A stretch of DNA of 10,897 nucleotides from Burkholderiales bacterium (GCA_026125625.1 JAHCKU010000064.1:1-10897); one strand, 5' to 3'. Positions 1 through 8,157 are shown, numbered from the stretch's first letter. Made by a program: numbers and translations. Notes: a model not told the origin generated them from the sequence alone.

Positions 1-2754
1 GTAAGTTACAACGCACTGGAAGTCACCACTACGCGTTACAGCACTGCTAACACCCCAAACCAGACACGAATAGAGCGCAAGAACAGTCAGGGTCAGACAG
101 CGTGGGTCAAAGATACCCAGAACAACCAGATCACCTACAGCTACGATCCGTTCGGCAATCTCACCCAGACTGTCGATGCGCTGGGTAATGTCACCACCCT
201 GACCTACGACCTGCGCGGGCGCAAGACCGGCATGGTCGATCGCGACATGGGCAGCTGGAGCTATGCCTATAACGCGCTGGGTGAACTGATCCGTCAGACC
301 GACGCCAAGGCACAGGTCACCACCATGACCTATGACAAGCTCGGGCGCATGACGCAGCGCAACGAACCCGACCTCATCAGCAACTGGTACTACGACACCC
401 GCTTCGGTGGCGCGGCCTGTGCCAAGGGCATCGGCAAGCTATGCGAGGCGCGAGCCGATAACGGCTACCGACGCGTCATGACCTATGACACCTTGGGACG
501 GACCTACGAGGTTGCAACCTATATCGACAACCCCAGTACGCCTTACAAGACACGGGTCACCTACGACGCTAACGGCCGGGTGGAAAAGCATGTCTACCCT
601 ACCGGTTACGCGGTCAAGTACAACTACAACGCCCTCGGCTACCTGACTGAAGTGCGGCGCAGCCACAGCAGCGATGTGCTGCTCTGGCGCGTGGATGCGA
701 TGAATGCCGAGGGGCAGATCACGCAGCAGACGCATGGCAACAATGTCGTTACCAACCATAACTACGATCTGACGAGCGGGCGACTGCTGTCCACTACGGC
801 CGGCGCGGCCAACGGCGTGCAGAACATGACCTATGCCTACGACACGCTGGGCAATCTCAAGCAGCGCCAGGACGGCAATTTCAGCCAGGTCGAGAATTTC
901 CAGTACGACGCGCTCAACCGCCTGACGGCCTGGCAGATCGCCGGCAGCGGCATCTCGGGCACGATCTCCAAGACTGTCTCTTACAACGCGCTGGGCAACA
1001 TTCTGACCAAGTCAGGGGTGGGCACCTACACGTACAACGCGAGCGGAGCCACGAGCATTCGGCCACACGCGGTAGCCAGCATCACCGGCACGGTCAACGG
1101 CGTGGTCAACCCCACCTTCACCTACGACGCCAACGGCAACATGACATCCGGTGCCGGGCGCACCTACACCTATACCAGCTATAACCAGGTCAGCCAGATC
1201 ACCAGCGGCGGAAATGTCGTCAGCTTCAGCTTCGATGTCGATCATCAGCGCGTCAAGGAAGTTGGCCCCAACGACACCACTATCTTCGTGATGGCCGAAG
1301 GCGTGCACTACGAGAAGAAGATCGTCGGCAGCTCGGTCACCGACATGCACTTCATCCGGGCCTATGGCATGACCGTGGCGCTCTATAGCATGCGGAGCGG
1401 AACTGTACAGACGCGCTACTTCCATCTCGACCACCTGGGCTCCATCCGCGTGATCACCCGGGAGACCAGGGCAGTGTTGGAGCGCTTGTCTTATGACCCA
1501 TGGGGCAAACGGCGCTTCGCGGACGGTAACGACGATCCGGGCAATACCATCAGCAGTGCCGTGACCGATCGTGGCTTCACCCAGCACGAGCACCTGGACG
1601 AGGTAGGTCTGATCCACATGAACGGGCGGGTGTACGACCCGCTTCTGGGCCGGTTCATCAGCCCCGACCCGTTCATCGAAAGCGCGGGCAGCCTGCAGGA
1701 CTTCAATCGCTATTCGTACGTCAACAACAATCCGCTCGCCTATACAGATCCTAGCGGGTATATCAAACTAAAGAAGATAAAGAGGTGGTTGAAAAGGGCT
1801 GCACGCTCGTTCAAGCAAAACTGGAAGGAAGTATGGAGCGAGCCCAACTTTCGCATGATCGCCGGAATTGCGATCGGATCCATTGTCGGGATGGCGAACT
1901 TTGGTGAATGGGGCTATGGCCTACTCGGGGGCACGGAGCTACACGTAGGGCATGCGTTCGTAGGTGGATTTGCGGGAGGCTTGGTCAGCTCGGCAGGGGA
2001 TCTGAAAGCAGCGGTACAAGGTGGTGTAACTGCTGCGCTGTTCTATGGAGCGGGCGAGCTAGGCAAACTTACCGGCAGTCTCGCCGTTCGCGCCGCCGCG
2101 CACGCTGCCGTTGGCTGCGCAAGCTTGGCAGCCAGCGGGGGAAGCTGCGGGGCTGGAGCCGCTGCCGCGGCGTTCGCGGTGTTGGCAGGCCCAGAACTAG
2201 GGGAATGGGGGAAGGCCGGAAATCTGGTTCGCAACGCCGTCGTAGGCGGGACTGCGTCCGTCATTGCAGGCGGAAAGTTTGCCAATGGGGCTTTTACTGC
2301 GGCATACGGTTATCTCTTCAACGAACTCAATCATCCCAAGGAACCTGTTGAGCTGCGAGTAGGTAATCAAGTTCATGATGGCTTTGCTGAAGTATTGAGG
2401 CAGGAGTTTGGCGCCCAGAATGTCCGTGCTGAGTGTCCAGTCGCAGGTGGTAGATGCGATGTGGTTATGTTTGAAAAATACGCACTTGAGTTGAAGTCAG
2501 CCACCTATCAGTTGTCAGTCGATCCTTCAAGATACGCCGATGTCATCAATAAAATGAATAATGTATATCTGCCTGGGCTAGGTGTTGGAGTTCGTGCAGG
2601 CGACTTTAGAGATTTTTTCCCCAAAGGCCAGGTAGATTTGATACTTGATACTTCTCGTGGTATCTCACATATTCGATACTTTGCCGATCCGGCCGGCAGA
2701 AATACGGGGATAGTCTTTTACCGGCTGCAAACGACATCACCAACCCAGCACTGA
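1..2754 (+). CDS. Rhs/YD-repeat polymorphic toxin with C-terminal PD-(D/E)XK-type nuclease domain (5' partial)
   Basis: The frame is open from base 1, so the start lies upstream; 917 residues are visible (first Met codon at 232). Residues 1-450 carry YD repeats (YDKLGRMTQR, YDTLGRTYEV, YDANGRVEKH, YDALNRLTAWQ, YDANGNMTSG). About 460-586 is the Rhs-associated core: DHLGSIR, YDPWGKRR, GLIHMNGRVYDPLLGRF, NRYSYVNNNPLAYTDPSG. In studied Rhs proteins this core forms a shell around the toxin and cuts it off just after a DPxGL-like motif; here the motif is DPSGY. Residues 587-775 are a Gly/Ala-rich hydrophobic linker ending in GGKFANGA...YLFNE, a common pre-toxin junction. The variable tip (776-917) contains RCDVVMFEKYALELK, giving D820, E830 and K832 in the D-x9-ExK arrangement of PD-(D/E)XK nucleases. 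DNA cleavage in competitors is inferred. Base composition changes sharply: 43/60 GC at 901-960 against 25/60 at 2461-2520. The delivery route (type VI secretion or other) cannot be seen. The family call is firm; the nuclease call is moderate. Confidence 0.93.
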   Translation, partial: VSYNALEVTTTRYSTANTPNQTRIERKNSQGQTAWVKDTQNNQITYSYDPFGNLTQTVDALGNVTTLTYDLRGRKTGMVDRDMGSWSYAYNALGELIRQTDAKAQVTTMTYDKLGRMTQRNEPDLISNWYYDTRFGGAACAKGIGKLCEARADNGYRRVMTYDTLGRTYEVATYIDNPSTPYKTRVTYDANGRVEKHVYPTGYAVKYNYNALGYLTEVRRSHSSDVLLWRVDAMNAEGQITQQTHGNNVVTNHNYDLTSGRLLSTTAGAANGVQNMTYAYDTLGNLKQRQDGNFSQVENFQYDALNRLTAWQIAGSGISGTISKTVSYNALGNILTKSGVGTYTYNASGATSIRPHAVASITGTVNGVVNPTFTYDANGNMTSGAGRTYTYTSYNQVSQITSGGNVVSFSFDVDHQRVKEVGPNDTTIFVMAEGVHYEKKIVGSSVTDMHFIRAYGMTVALYSMRSGTVQTRYFHLDHLGSIRVITRETRAVLERLSYDPWGKRRFADGNDDPGNTISSAVTDRGFTQHEHLDEVGLIHMNGRVYDPLLGRFISPDPFIESAGSLQDFNRYSYVNNNPLAYTDPSGYIKLKKIKRWLKRAARSFKQNWKEVWSEPNFRMIAGIAIGSIVGMANFGEWGYGLLGGTELHVGHAFVGGFAGGLVSSAGDLKAAVQGGVTAALFYGAGELGKLTGSLAVRAAAHAAVGCASLAASGGSCGAGAAAAAFAVLAGPELGEWGKAGNLVRNAVVGGTASVIAGGKFANGAFTAAYGYLFNELNHPKEPVELRVGNQVHDGFAEVLRQEFGAQNVRAECPVAGGRCDVVMFEKYALELKSATYQLSVDPSRYADVINKMNNVYLPGLGVGVRAGDFRDFFPKGQVDLILDTSRGISHIRYFADPAGRNTGIVFYRLQTTSPTQH

Positions 2755-2762
2755 GAATCGCA

Positions 2763-3632
2763 GTGGTCACATCAGGACTTGTAAGACGTTTAGGGGCTGC
2801 ACTGGATACCGCATTGCCAAGGATTTCGGCCATTTGGGACGAATTCACTAGGGCAGGCTTCTGTGCTTGGTATGTGGAAATCGATGAGCGACTGAATATA
2901 ATTCCTGACGCTGCCAAGGCCGAAGAACTTGAGAGTTTGCAAGCATTGTGTAGAGCGGCACTCTGCAGCTTTCAACTCAAGGATTCGGCTCGCACGGATG
3001 TGTTGCTATCCACCCATCGTCAATCTAGCGATTTCAATCTGGCAAGACAGGTGGCGGCTGTTACGCGGTCACGGACTATCGAGGCGCTAAGCTTAGAACG
3101 CCAACGATATAAAAATATCGCGCCGGCCGATCACAACTTGCCGAGTATGGTAGCTTTCGCTATTTCTCAGGTCAGCAATGCGGCAACAAATCAAGGGTTT
3201 TCATGTGGACCGTTGGACGATGGAGCAATTAAGACAACCAAGCCTATTGGTCATTCCTCAGTCCTAATCGCCCGATTGGGTGAGTTGCCTTCTGTTGGTA
3301 GGCAGACGCGCCTCTCCGGAATTACCTTTGAGACGTCTATTGACGTATCCAAATCTCAATATAGTGCAAGCGTCCCCAGGAACTCTCAATTTCTACCATT
3401 GCATGTTACTGCAATGGTACCGGGAGTTTCTTGCTATCTAGACTGGGGATTTGTAAGTGGAGCTGGGAAGCGAGAGAGCTCTAACTACGTTGCCTATGAA
3501 CCTTATGTTGCTGGATTGCAATCTTCAGTCGATCCGTTTCTCTATCTTGCCTTGGCAGTAGATTCTATGTTTGCAATGGTTAAATTAATTGAAGAACCAC
3601 TCCATAGAGCTCTAACGGCGTCAGGTCTCTAG
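2763..3632 (+). CDS. Putative immunity protein for the Rhs nuclease toxin (unrecognised family)
   Basis: This 289-residue protein begins at GTG 2763, 8 bp after the rhs stop, in a different frame; a weak TGAGAA lies just upstream. No upstream ATG fits, and the only alternatives are internal TTG codons. I recognise no family, signal peptide or membrane segment, so a soluble cytoplasmic protein is expected. Visible features are a helical-looking N-terminal half (AKAEELESLQALCRAALCS), a beta-like middle (PLHVTAMVPGVSCYLDWGF), and a helical C-terminus (FAMVKLIEEPLHRAL). The position directly behind an Rhs toxin tip is the classic site of the cognate immunity gene, and its AT-rich composition (28/60 GC at 3181-3240) matches the toxin tip rather than the Rhs core. 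The role is inferred from position only. At 289 residues it is large for an immunity protein, many of which have 100-200 residues, so a second function or a fused domain is possible. Confidence 0.75.
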   Translation: MVTSGLVRRLGAALDTALPRISAIWDEFTRAGFCAWYVEIDERLNIIPDAAKAEELESLQALCRAALCSFQLKDSARTDVLLSTHRQSSDFNLARQVAAVTRSRTIEALSLERQRYKNIAPADHNLPSMVAFAISQVSNAATNQGFSCGPLDDGAIKTTKPIGHSSVLIARLGELPSVGRQTRLSGITFETSIDVSKSQYSASVPRNSQFLPLHVTAMVPGVSCYLDWGFVSGAGKRESSNYVAYEPYVAGLQSSVDPFLYLALAVDSMFAMVKLIEEPLHRALTASGL

Positions 3633-3643
3633 GTGGTGATGTA

Positions 3644-3665
3644 AGGCCAAGTCGTGACTTGACCT
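3644..3665. terminator. Inverted repeat between convergent genes, possible weak terminator
   Basis: AGGCCAAGTC (3644-3653) and GACTTGACCT (3656-3665) are inverted copies with one mismatch, separated by GT. It lies in the 46 bp between the ends of the convergent immunity gene and histidine kinase, where a two-way terminator would sit. No T-run follows on either strand, so it does not look like a strong intrinsic terminator. Confidence 0.35.
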
Positions 3666-3678
3666 AAATATGCATTAC

Positions 3679-5919
3679 CTACCTTTCCCTCCGCGCCATA
3701 ACCCGCGCCAGAGCCGACTCCAGCATCTGCGGCGAACATGGCTTGGGCAGCACGTCCACCTTGAGCTGCGCGGCGTTGCTCAATTGCGCCGCGTAACCGG
3801 TCATCAGAACGACGTGCAGTCCGGGATAGTCGCGCATCGCCTCACGCGCCAGCGTGAGGCCGTCCATCGTTCCCGGCATGACGATGTCGCTCAGCACCAC
3901 ATCGAACTCCTGCGGGTTGCGCCGGATGATCTCCCACGCCCGATCGGCGGATGACGCGTGCCGCACCTTGCAGCCGAGTGACTCGAGGATCGGCTTGGTG
4001 GCATCGGCCAGCGCCTGGTTGTCCTCCACCAGCAGCACGGAGCAATCGAGCGATCGGCTCGTGCTCGGCTCCTTCGCCACCGGCACCGAGTCGGTGTGGT
4101 CCACGGCGCGCAGATAGATATGCACCGTGGTGCCAGCGCCAGGCTTGCTCTCGATGCGTGCCGTGCCGCCCGCTTGCATACACAGTGCATACACCTGGCT
4201 CAGCCCCAGACCGGTCCCCTTCCCTGGCTCCTTGGTGGTGAAGAACGGCTCGAACACTTTCTCCAGCAAGTCCGCCGCGATGCCGTCGCCGGTGTCGCTC
4301 ACGCTCACCACCACGAACTCGCCCGCGAGGTCACGCACCTCGCGCGGCGCGGCGTTGCGCGCAGTAATGGTCAGACGTCCGCCATTGGGCATGGCGTCCT
4401 TGGCGTTGACCGCGAGATTGATGATGGCGAGTTGCAGCTCGGAAGGATCCACCTCCACTGCCTTGACGTCCGGCGCCACTTCCCCTGCGACTTCGATGCC
4501 GCGCCCCAGCGCGGGCTTGATCATGGCCAGCAGCAGCGGAAAGTTGTCCTGGAGGCGAACCACTTCCGGCCGCAACGCCTGGCGCCGCGAGAAGGACAGC
4601 AGTTGCCGGGTGAGATTCTCGCCCGAGGCGATGGCGCGGCCGATGGCGGCAACCTGCGGGCTGTCGCTGAGCTGCGGCTGCAGGCGCTTGAGCAGATACA
4701 GATTGTTGCTCACCACCATGAGCAGATTGTTGAAGTCGTGCGCCACGCCGCCGGTCAGACGCCCCATGGCCTCGAGCTTCTGCGATTGACGCAGCGCCTC
4801 CTCGGCACGCAGGCGCTGCTCGGTTTCGTCCTTGAGCTGCTGCGCAACCTCGAACTCGCGGCGCACGCGCCGCAGGGCGACGAAGGACACGTATGCGAGC
4901 CCCAGCGAGGTGGGAAAGGCGAACATGGCCAGCAACCCGACTTCCTCGTACCAGTTGGACAGCACCACCTTCCGGTCGAGGCCACCGGCAACATATACGG
5001 GATAGTCGCGCAGCTTCCTGAAGCTCACCAGCCGCTCGCGGCCGTCCACCGAGGAGACGACGTCGACGTCACCCTCGGTTGCGCCCGCTGCAACGCGCTG
5101 CATCATGAGACTCGAGGGCGGCAATTGCACCACGCTCTGCTGCGGAATCGGCCAGCGCGCGATGATCGCGCCGTCGGCCCGGAACAGCATCAGCACCAGG
5201 CCGGGTTCGCTTTTCGCGAGCTCGGCATAGAACTCGGCGAAATGCGAGGGATACATGGACACCGAGACCACGCCGGCGAACTTTCCATCGGGACCTTCGC
5301 GCCTGCGTGCGACATCGAAGAACGGCTCTCCGGTGATACGGCTGATCAGGCGCCGCGAGAAGAACCACTCGTCCTGATTGTGCAGGTGGTACTGAAAATA
5401 CTCGCGATCCGAGACGTCGACTTCACGCGGCGCCGGGTAGAAGCGGTTGGAAACCAGGATCCGTCCGTGCGTGTCCCACACCGAGATCGACTGGATCTGT
5501 GCGATGCCTTCGGATGCACGCTTGAGCTGCTCGTGCAGCGCACGCTCCTTGCGCGCGATCACCGCGTTGCTGTCGTTGCCGAGCGCATCGAGAACCTGCC
5601 GGGTGATGACCTGATTGGTTTCGATGACGCGTGCGGCATGCTCCTGGCCGATGCGCACGGAACGATCCACGCGTACCCGTGCCTCGGCGAAGGCGTTGCG
5701 ATACCCGGACCAGGCAGCGAACAGGAACGAAGCAGTGGGCAGCACCAGAGCGGCGATGATGCCCAGCTGCAGCCAGCGCACCACTGCCAGCCGGCCCTGC
5801 CCTCCTGGCACCTCCGCTGCCTCGTCGGAAGCCGTCGGCCGGCGTCCACGCGCTGCTCGCTGCATCATCGGTCCATCTTGCCCACGCCACATCGTCCAGC
5901 GCCTGCTCTTGTCGTTCAC
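3679..5919 (-). CDS. Hybrid sensor histidine kinase/response regulator with periplasmic Cache-type sensor
   Basis: A 746-residue membrane kinase that should sense a small ligand outside the inner membrane and pass phosphate from His to its own receiver Asp. TM1 is at about 49-70 and TM2 at about 327-349. Between them lies a periplasmic domain of about 250 residues that looks like a double Cache (PDC) sensor, with the typical DREYF at 171-175. A charged linker helix (350-385) leads to HisKA with H-box GGVAHDFNN (phospho-acceptor H394). HATPase_c has N505 (N-box), DTGDG 542-546, FEPFFTTK 556-563 and GKGTGLGL 566-573. A C-terminal receiver (about 625-746) has E632/D633, phospho-acceptor D678 in LSDIVMPG, T707 and K726, so all key residues are intact. 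There is no output domain, so a separate HPt protein or regulator is needed; none is in the window. Numbering uses GTG 5919, the first possible start after an in-frame stop at 5925-5923. ATG 5892 (residue 10), with AGCAGG nearby, may be the true start. The gene lies 136 bp downstream of the GMC gene on the same strand. Confidence 0.93.
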   Translation of the reverse strand: MNDKSRRWTMWRGQDGPMMQRAARGRRPTASDEAAEVPGGQGRLAVVRWLQLGIIAALVLPTASFLFAAWSGYRNAFAEARVRVDRSVRIGQEHAARVIETNQVITRQVLDALGNDSNAVIARKERALHEQLKRASEGIAQIQSISVWDTHGRILVSNRFYPAPREVDVSDREYFQYHLHNQDEWFFSRRLISRITGEPFFDVARRREGPDGKFAGVVSVSMYPSHFAEFYAELAKSEPGLVLMLFRADGAIIARWPIPQQSVVQLPPSSLMMQRVAAGATEGDVDVVSSVDGRERLVSFRKLRDYPVYVAGGLDRKVVLSNWYEEVGLLAMFAFPTSLGLAYVSFVALRRVRREFEVAQQLKDETEQRLRAEEALRQSQKLEAMGRLTGGVAHDFNNLLMVVSNNLYLLKRLQPQLSDSPQVAAIGRAIASGENLTRQLLSFSRRQALRPEVVRLQDNFPLLLAMIKPALGRGIEVAGEVAPDVKAVEVDPSELQLAIINLAVNAKDAMPNGGRLTITARNAAPREVRDLAGEFVVVSVSDTGDGIAADLLEKVFEPFFTTKEPGKGTGLGLSQVYALCMQAGGTARIESKPGAGTTVHIYLRAVDHTDSVPVAKEPSTSRSLDCSVLLVEDNQALADATKPILESLGCKVRHASSADRAWEIIRRNPQEFDVVLSDIVMPGTMDGLTLAREAMRDYPGLHVVLMTGYAAQLSNAAQLKVDVLPKPCSPQMLESALARVMARRER

Positions 5920-6055
5920 GAATCATGCCACGTCGGGAACGAGCTGAGCCCGTTGCGACGTGCCGACGCCATCGGCTCGCGCGGAAGCCGCATACCAGCG
6001 GCGTTCTTGACGGATGCTACACCTGATCTCTTGTACAGAGCGTAACCGCCACTGG
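5920..6055. other. Intergenic gap between the GMC oxidoreductase and histidine kinase genes
   Basis: These 136 bp separate two minus-strand genes. No clear terminator hairpin with T-run and no convincing sigma-70 promoter is visible on the minus strand. The kinase may therefore be read from the upstream gene or from a promoter of another class. I see no small gene here. Confidence 0.4.
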
Positions 6056-7681
6056 TTAGTTCGTCTGGCCCGTCTGCGCCGTACTGTAGGTGCGTGCATC
6101 TTCGAGAATCATGTCTGCGCCCTTCTCTGCGACCATGACGGTCGCAGCGTTGGTGTTGCCCGACACCACGCTCGGCATGACGGAAGCGTCCACCACACGC
6201 AGACCGGCCAGGCCGCGCACGCGCAACCGCACGTCCACCACCGACAATGGATCCTGGCCCATGCGGCAGGTCGAAGTGGGGTGATAGACGGTGCTGCCGA
6301 CCTCACGCGCATAGTCCAGCCAGTCCTCGTCGGAACGCACGCGCTCGCCCGGCGCATGCTCGGCCAGAACGAACGGCTTCATGGCGGCGCCCGACATGAT
6401 CTGGCGTACCAGCTTCAGACCGGCGATCGCGGTGCGCTGGTCATCGGGTGTGTTGAGATAGTTGTAGCGGATCGCAGGCGGCTCACCAGGATCGGCCGAA
6501 CGGATGCGCACGCTGCCGCGGGACTGCGGTCGCAACGGCGACATGGACGCGGTGAAGCCCGAGAACGGATGCAGCGTGGTGCCCATCCTGTCGGTGCTGA
6601 AGTTGATGAAATACAGCTGGACGTCCGGACGCGGCAGCTGCGCGTGCGTGCGCACGAAGGCGCCGGCATAACCGGCGCTGACCGTGAGCGGGCCGCGACG
6701 CAGCAAGACGTAGCGCAGCCCCATGCCGATACGGCCGAACAGGGTGGCCATGTCATCATTCACCGTCAGCGGCCGGGTGCACTTCCATACGGTGCGCACG
6801 TAGAAGTGATCCTGCAGTCCGCCGCCCACACCCGGAACATCGCGCACCACGCCGATACCATGCGACTCCAGCAGGGCGCGCGGCCCGACGCCGGAGAGCT
6901 GCAGCAGCTGCGGAGAGTTGAACGCACCTGCGCTCAGCAGCACTTCACGATGGGCATTGGCGCTGTGCACCTGATCACCGATGCGATACTCCACTCCGGC
7001 TGCACGCAGCCCGTGGAAGCGGATGCGGGTGGTGAGCGCATTGGTGCGCAGATGCAGATTGTCGCGTCGCAGTGCCGGCTTGAGATAGGCGACCGCGCAG
7101 CTCGCGCGCCGGCCCCGCCAGGAGGTGGTGTGATAGTAGCCTGCGCCTTCTTGCAGGGCACCGTTGAAGTCGTCGTTGCGCGCGATGCCCAACTCGCCGG
7201 CAGCAGCGATGAAGGCATCGCACAATGGGTGCTTGTCCGGCAGCTCGCTGACTGCGAGCGGTCCGTCCGTACCCTGATATTCGCTCTCGCGCCGTACGCG
7301 CTTCTCCGACTTGATGAAGTACGGCAGGACCTCGTCGTAGCTCCAGCCGGCGTTGCCTTGACGTGCCCAGGTGTCGAAATCCTCGCGCTGGCCGCGAATG
7401 TGCACCAGGCCGTTGATGGAACTGCAGCCGCCAAGCACTTTGCCGCGCGGAGAGAACACGCGCCGCCCGTTCAGCTCGGGCTCGGGTTCGGACTGATACA
7501 TCCAGTTCACGCTCGGCATGGCGAACAGCTTGCCGTAGCCGAGCGGAACGTGGATCCAGGGATTGGTGTCACGCGGCCCGGCCTCCAGCAGCAGCACCTT
7601 GAAACGGCCGTCGGCGCTCAGGCGGTTGGCCAGCACGCAGCCGGCGGAGCCGGCGCCAATAATGATGTAGTCGTAGTCCAT
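6056..7681 (-). CDS. GMC family FAD-dependent oxidoreductase (alcohol/choline dehydrogenase-like)
   Basis: A 541-residue flavoprotein that oxidises an alcohol group to an aldehyde or further, passing electrons to oxygen or the respiratory chain. The N-terminus MDYDYIIIGAGSAGCVLANR is the FAD-binding Rossmann motif, followed by LLLEAGPRDTNPWIHVPLG. The first GMC signature is GKVLGGCSSINGLVHIRG and the second is GAFNSPQLLQLSGVGP. The active-site region YHPTSTCRMG carries catalytic H467, and SGNTNAATVMVAEK near the C-terminus carries the usual second active-site residue (N509 or N511). Length and motifs fit the bacterial BetA/AlkJ-like group, with no break or missing key residue. The substrate cannot be told; choline, aliphatic alcohols and polyethylene glycol are all oxidised by relatives. 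Start ATG 7681 was chosen because it sits directly before the FAD motif. The frame stays open up to 7828, but those 49 residues do not look like the family. No clear ribosome-binding site precedes 7681. Confidence 0.93.
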   Translation of the reverse strand: MDYDYIIIGAGSAGCVLANRLSADGRFKVLLLEAGPRDTNPWIHVPLGYGKLFAMPSVNWMYQSEPEPELNGRRVFSPRGKVLGGCSSINGLVHIRGQREDFDTWARQGNAGWSYDEVLPYFIKSEKRVRRESEYQGTDGPLAVSELPDKHPLCDAFIAAAGELGIARNDDFNGALQEGAGYYHTTSWRGRRASCAVAYLKPALRRDNLHLRTNALTTRIRFHGLRAAGVEYRIGDQVHSANAHREVLLSAGAFNSPQLLQLSGVGPRALLESHGIGVVRDVPGVGGGLQDHFYVRTVWKCTRPLTVNDDMATLFGRIGMGLRYVLLRRGPLTVSAGYAGAFVRTHAQLPRPDVQLYFINFSTDRMGTTLHPFSGFTASMSPLRPQSRGSVRIRSADPGEPPAIRYNYLNTPDDQRTAIAGLKLVRQIMSGAAMKPFVLAEHAPGERVRSDEDWLDYAREVGSTVYHPTSTCRMGQDPLSVVDVRLRVRGLAGLRVVDASVMPSVVSGNTNAATVMVAEKGADMILEDARTYSTAQTGQTN

Positions 7682-7863
7682 GCAGCGAGAAACCAGGGCT
7701 GGGCAGCGCGCGCCACGATCGATTCGTTGTTCGCGGCCGGCGCGGGCGCAATGATAGCCGGCCGCCGGCAGGTACGGCGGCGGGATGATGAAATTCTCGC
7801 CATGCTGGCGCCGGCCTGCCTGGGACAAAAAGCACTCCGGAGCAGGCTTCCCCGGCGCGACGA

Positions 7864-7976
7864 GATCAAGCCTCCACGTCGTTCCGGCGAAAGCTGGAAC
7901 CCAGGGCGTAAAAGCCTGCCTATGTCGCGCTGCCTGCTATTTCCTGGGCCCCGGCCTGCGCCGGGGCGACGAAAGG
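7864..7976. repeat. Intergenic tandem repeat, unit 1 (two hairpins)
   Basis: First of two copies of a roughly 113-bp unit starting GATCAAG. It contains hairpin A, GTTCCGGC-GAAA-GCTGGAAC (7881-7900, one G:T pair), and hairpin B, GCCCCGGC-CTGC-GCCGGGGC (7948-7967, perfect 8-bp arms). It differs from unit 2 at about seven bases plus one 1-bp indel. This resembles the short dispersed palindromic repeats common between proteobacterial genes. Confidence 0.85.
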
Positions 7977-8089
7977 GATCAAGTCTCCCGTCGTTCCGGC
8001 GAAAGCCGGAACCCAGGATGTAAAAGCCTGCCCATGTCGCGCTGCCTGCTACTTCCTGGGCCCCGGCCTGCGCCGGGGCGACGAAAGGG
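7977..8089. repeat. Intergenic tandem repeat, unit 2 (two hairpins)
   Basis: Second copy, directly abutting unit 1 and about 93% identical. Hairpin A is perfect here: GTTCCGGC-GAAA-GCCGGAAC (7993-8012), an 8-bp stem with a GAAA tetraloop. Hairpin B is again perfect (8060-8079). Unit 1 has a T where unit 2 has a C in one arm of hairpin A, which still pairs as G:U in RNA. Confidence 0.85.
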
Positions 8090-8090
8090 G

Positions 8091-8157
8091 TGTTGCAGGT
8101 CATGCGCCGGAGCGACGAAAGGCATTGTTGCAGGCCCTTCGCTGGAGCGACGACGTT
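8091..8157. repeat. Two decayed partial repeat units (about 35-bp period)
   Basis: TGTTGCAGG at 8091 and again at 8126 each begin a short unit that ends in GCGCCGGAGCGACGA or CGCTGGAGCGACGA. Both match the 3' end of the full repeat (GCGCCGGGGCGACGAAAGG) with substitutions. They look like eroded ends of further copies. The array runs up to about 6 bp from the stop codon of the DapA-family gene, so it forms that gene's 3' untranslated region. Confidence 0.6.

Noticed and set aside
1908..2351. 147-codon plus-strand frame inside the rhs linker
   Set aside because: It overlaps the Rhs reading frame throughout, is Arg/Gly-rich, and has no recognisable motif.
6007..6035. TTGACG with a TTGTAC about 18 bp downstream as a plus-strand promoter
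   Set aside because: The -10 match is poor and it points into the antisense of the GMC gene with no plus-strand gene to drive.
4096..6045. 649-codon open frame on the plus strand opposite the histidine kinase
   Set aside because: It is antisense to a gene with intact kinase and receiver motifs; its translation is rich in His, Arg and Gln with no family pattern, as expected of GC-rich shadow frames.
7682..7828. Longer N-terminus for the GMC oxidoreductase
   Set aside because: The extra 49 residues do not resemble the family, and the FAD motif begins right after the Met at 7681.
6014..8023. 669-codon open frame on the plus strand opposite the GMC oxidoreductase
   Set aside because: It is a shadow of a clear GMC gene and runs into the repeat array, where it ends in the known false SFRRKPEP-type peptide.
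7618..8103. 161-codon minus-strand frame beginning MTCNTPFVAPAQAGAQ
   Set aside because: This is a translation of the intergenic palindromic repeat, a frequent misannotation.
7864..8157. CRISPR-like array
   Set aside because: The units are about 113 bp, abut directly without unique spacers, and no cas genes are present.
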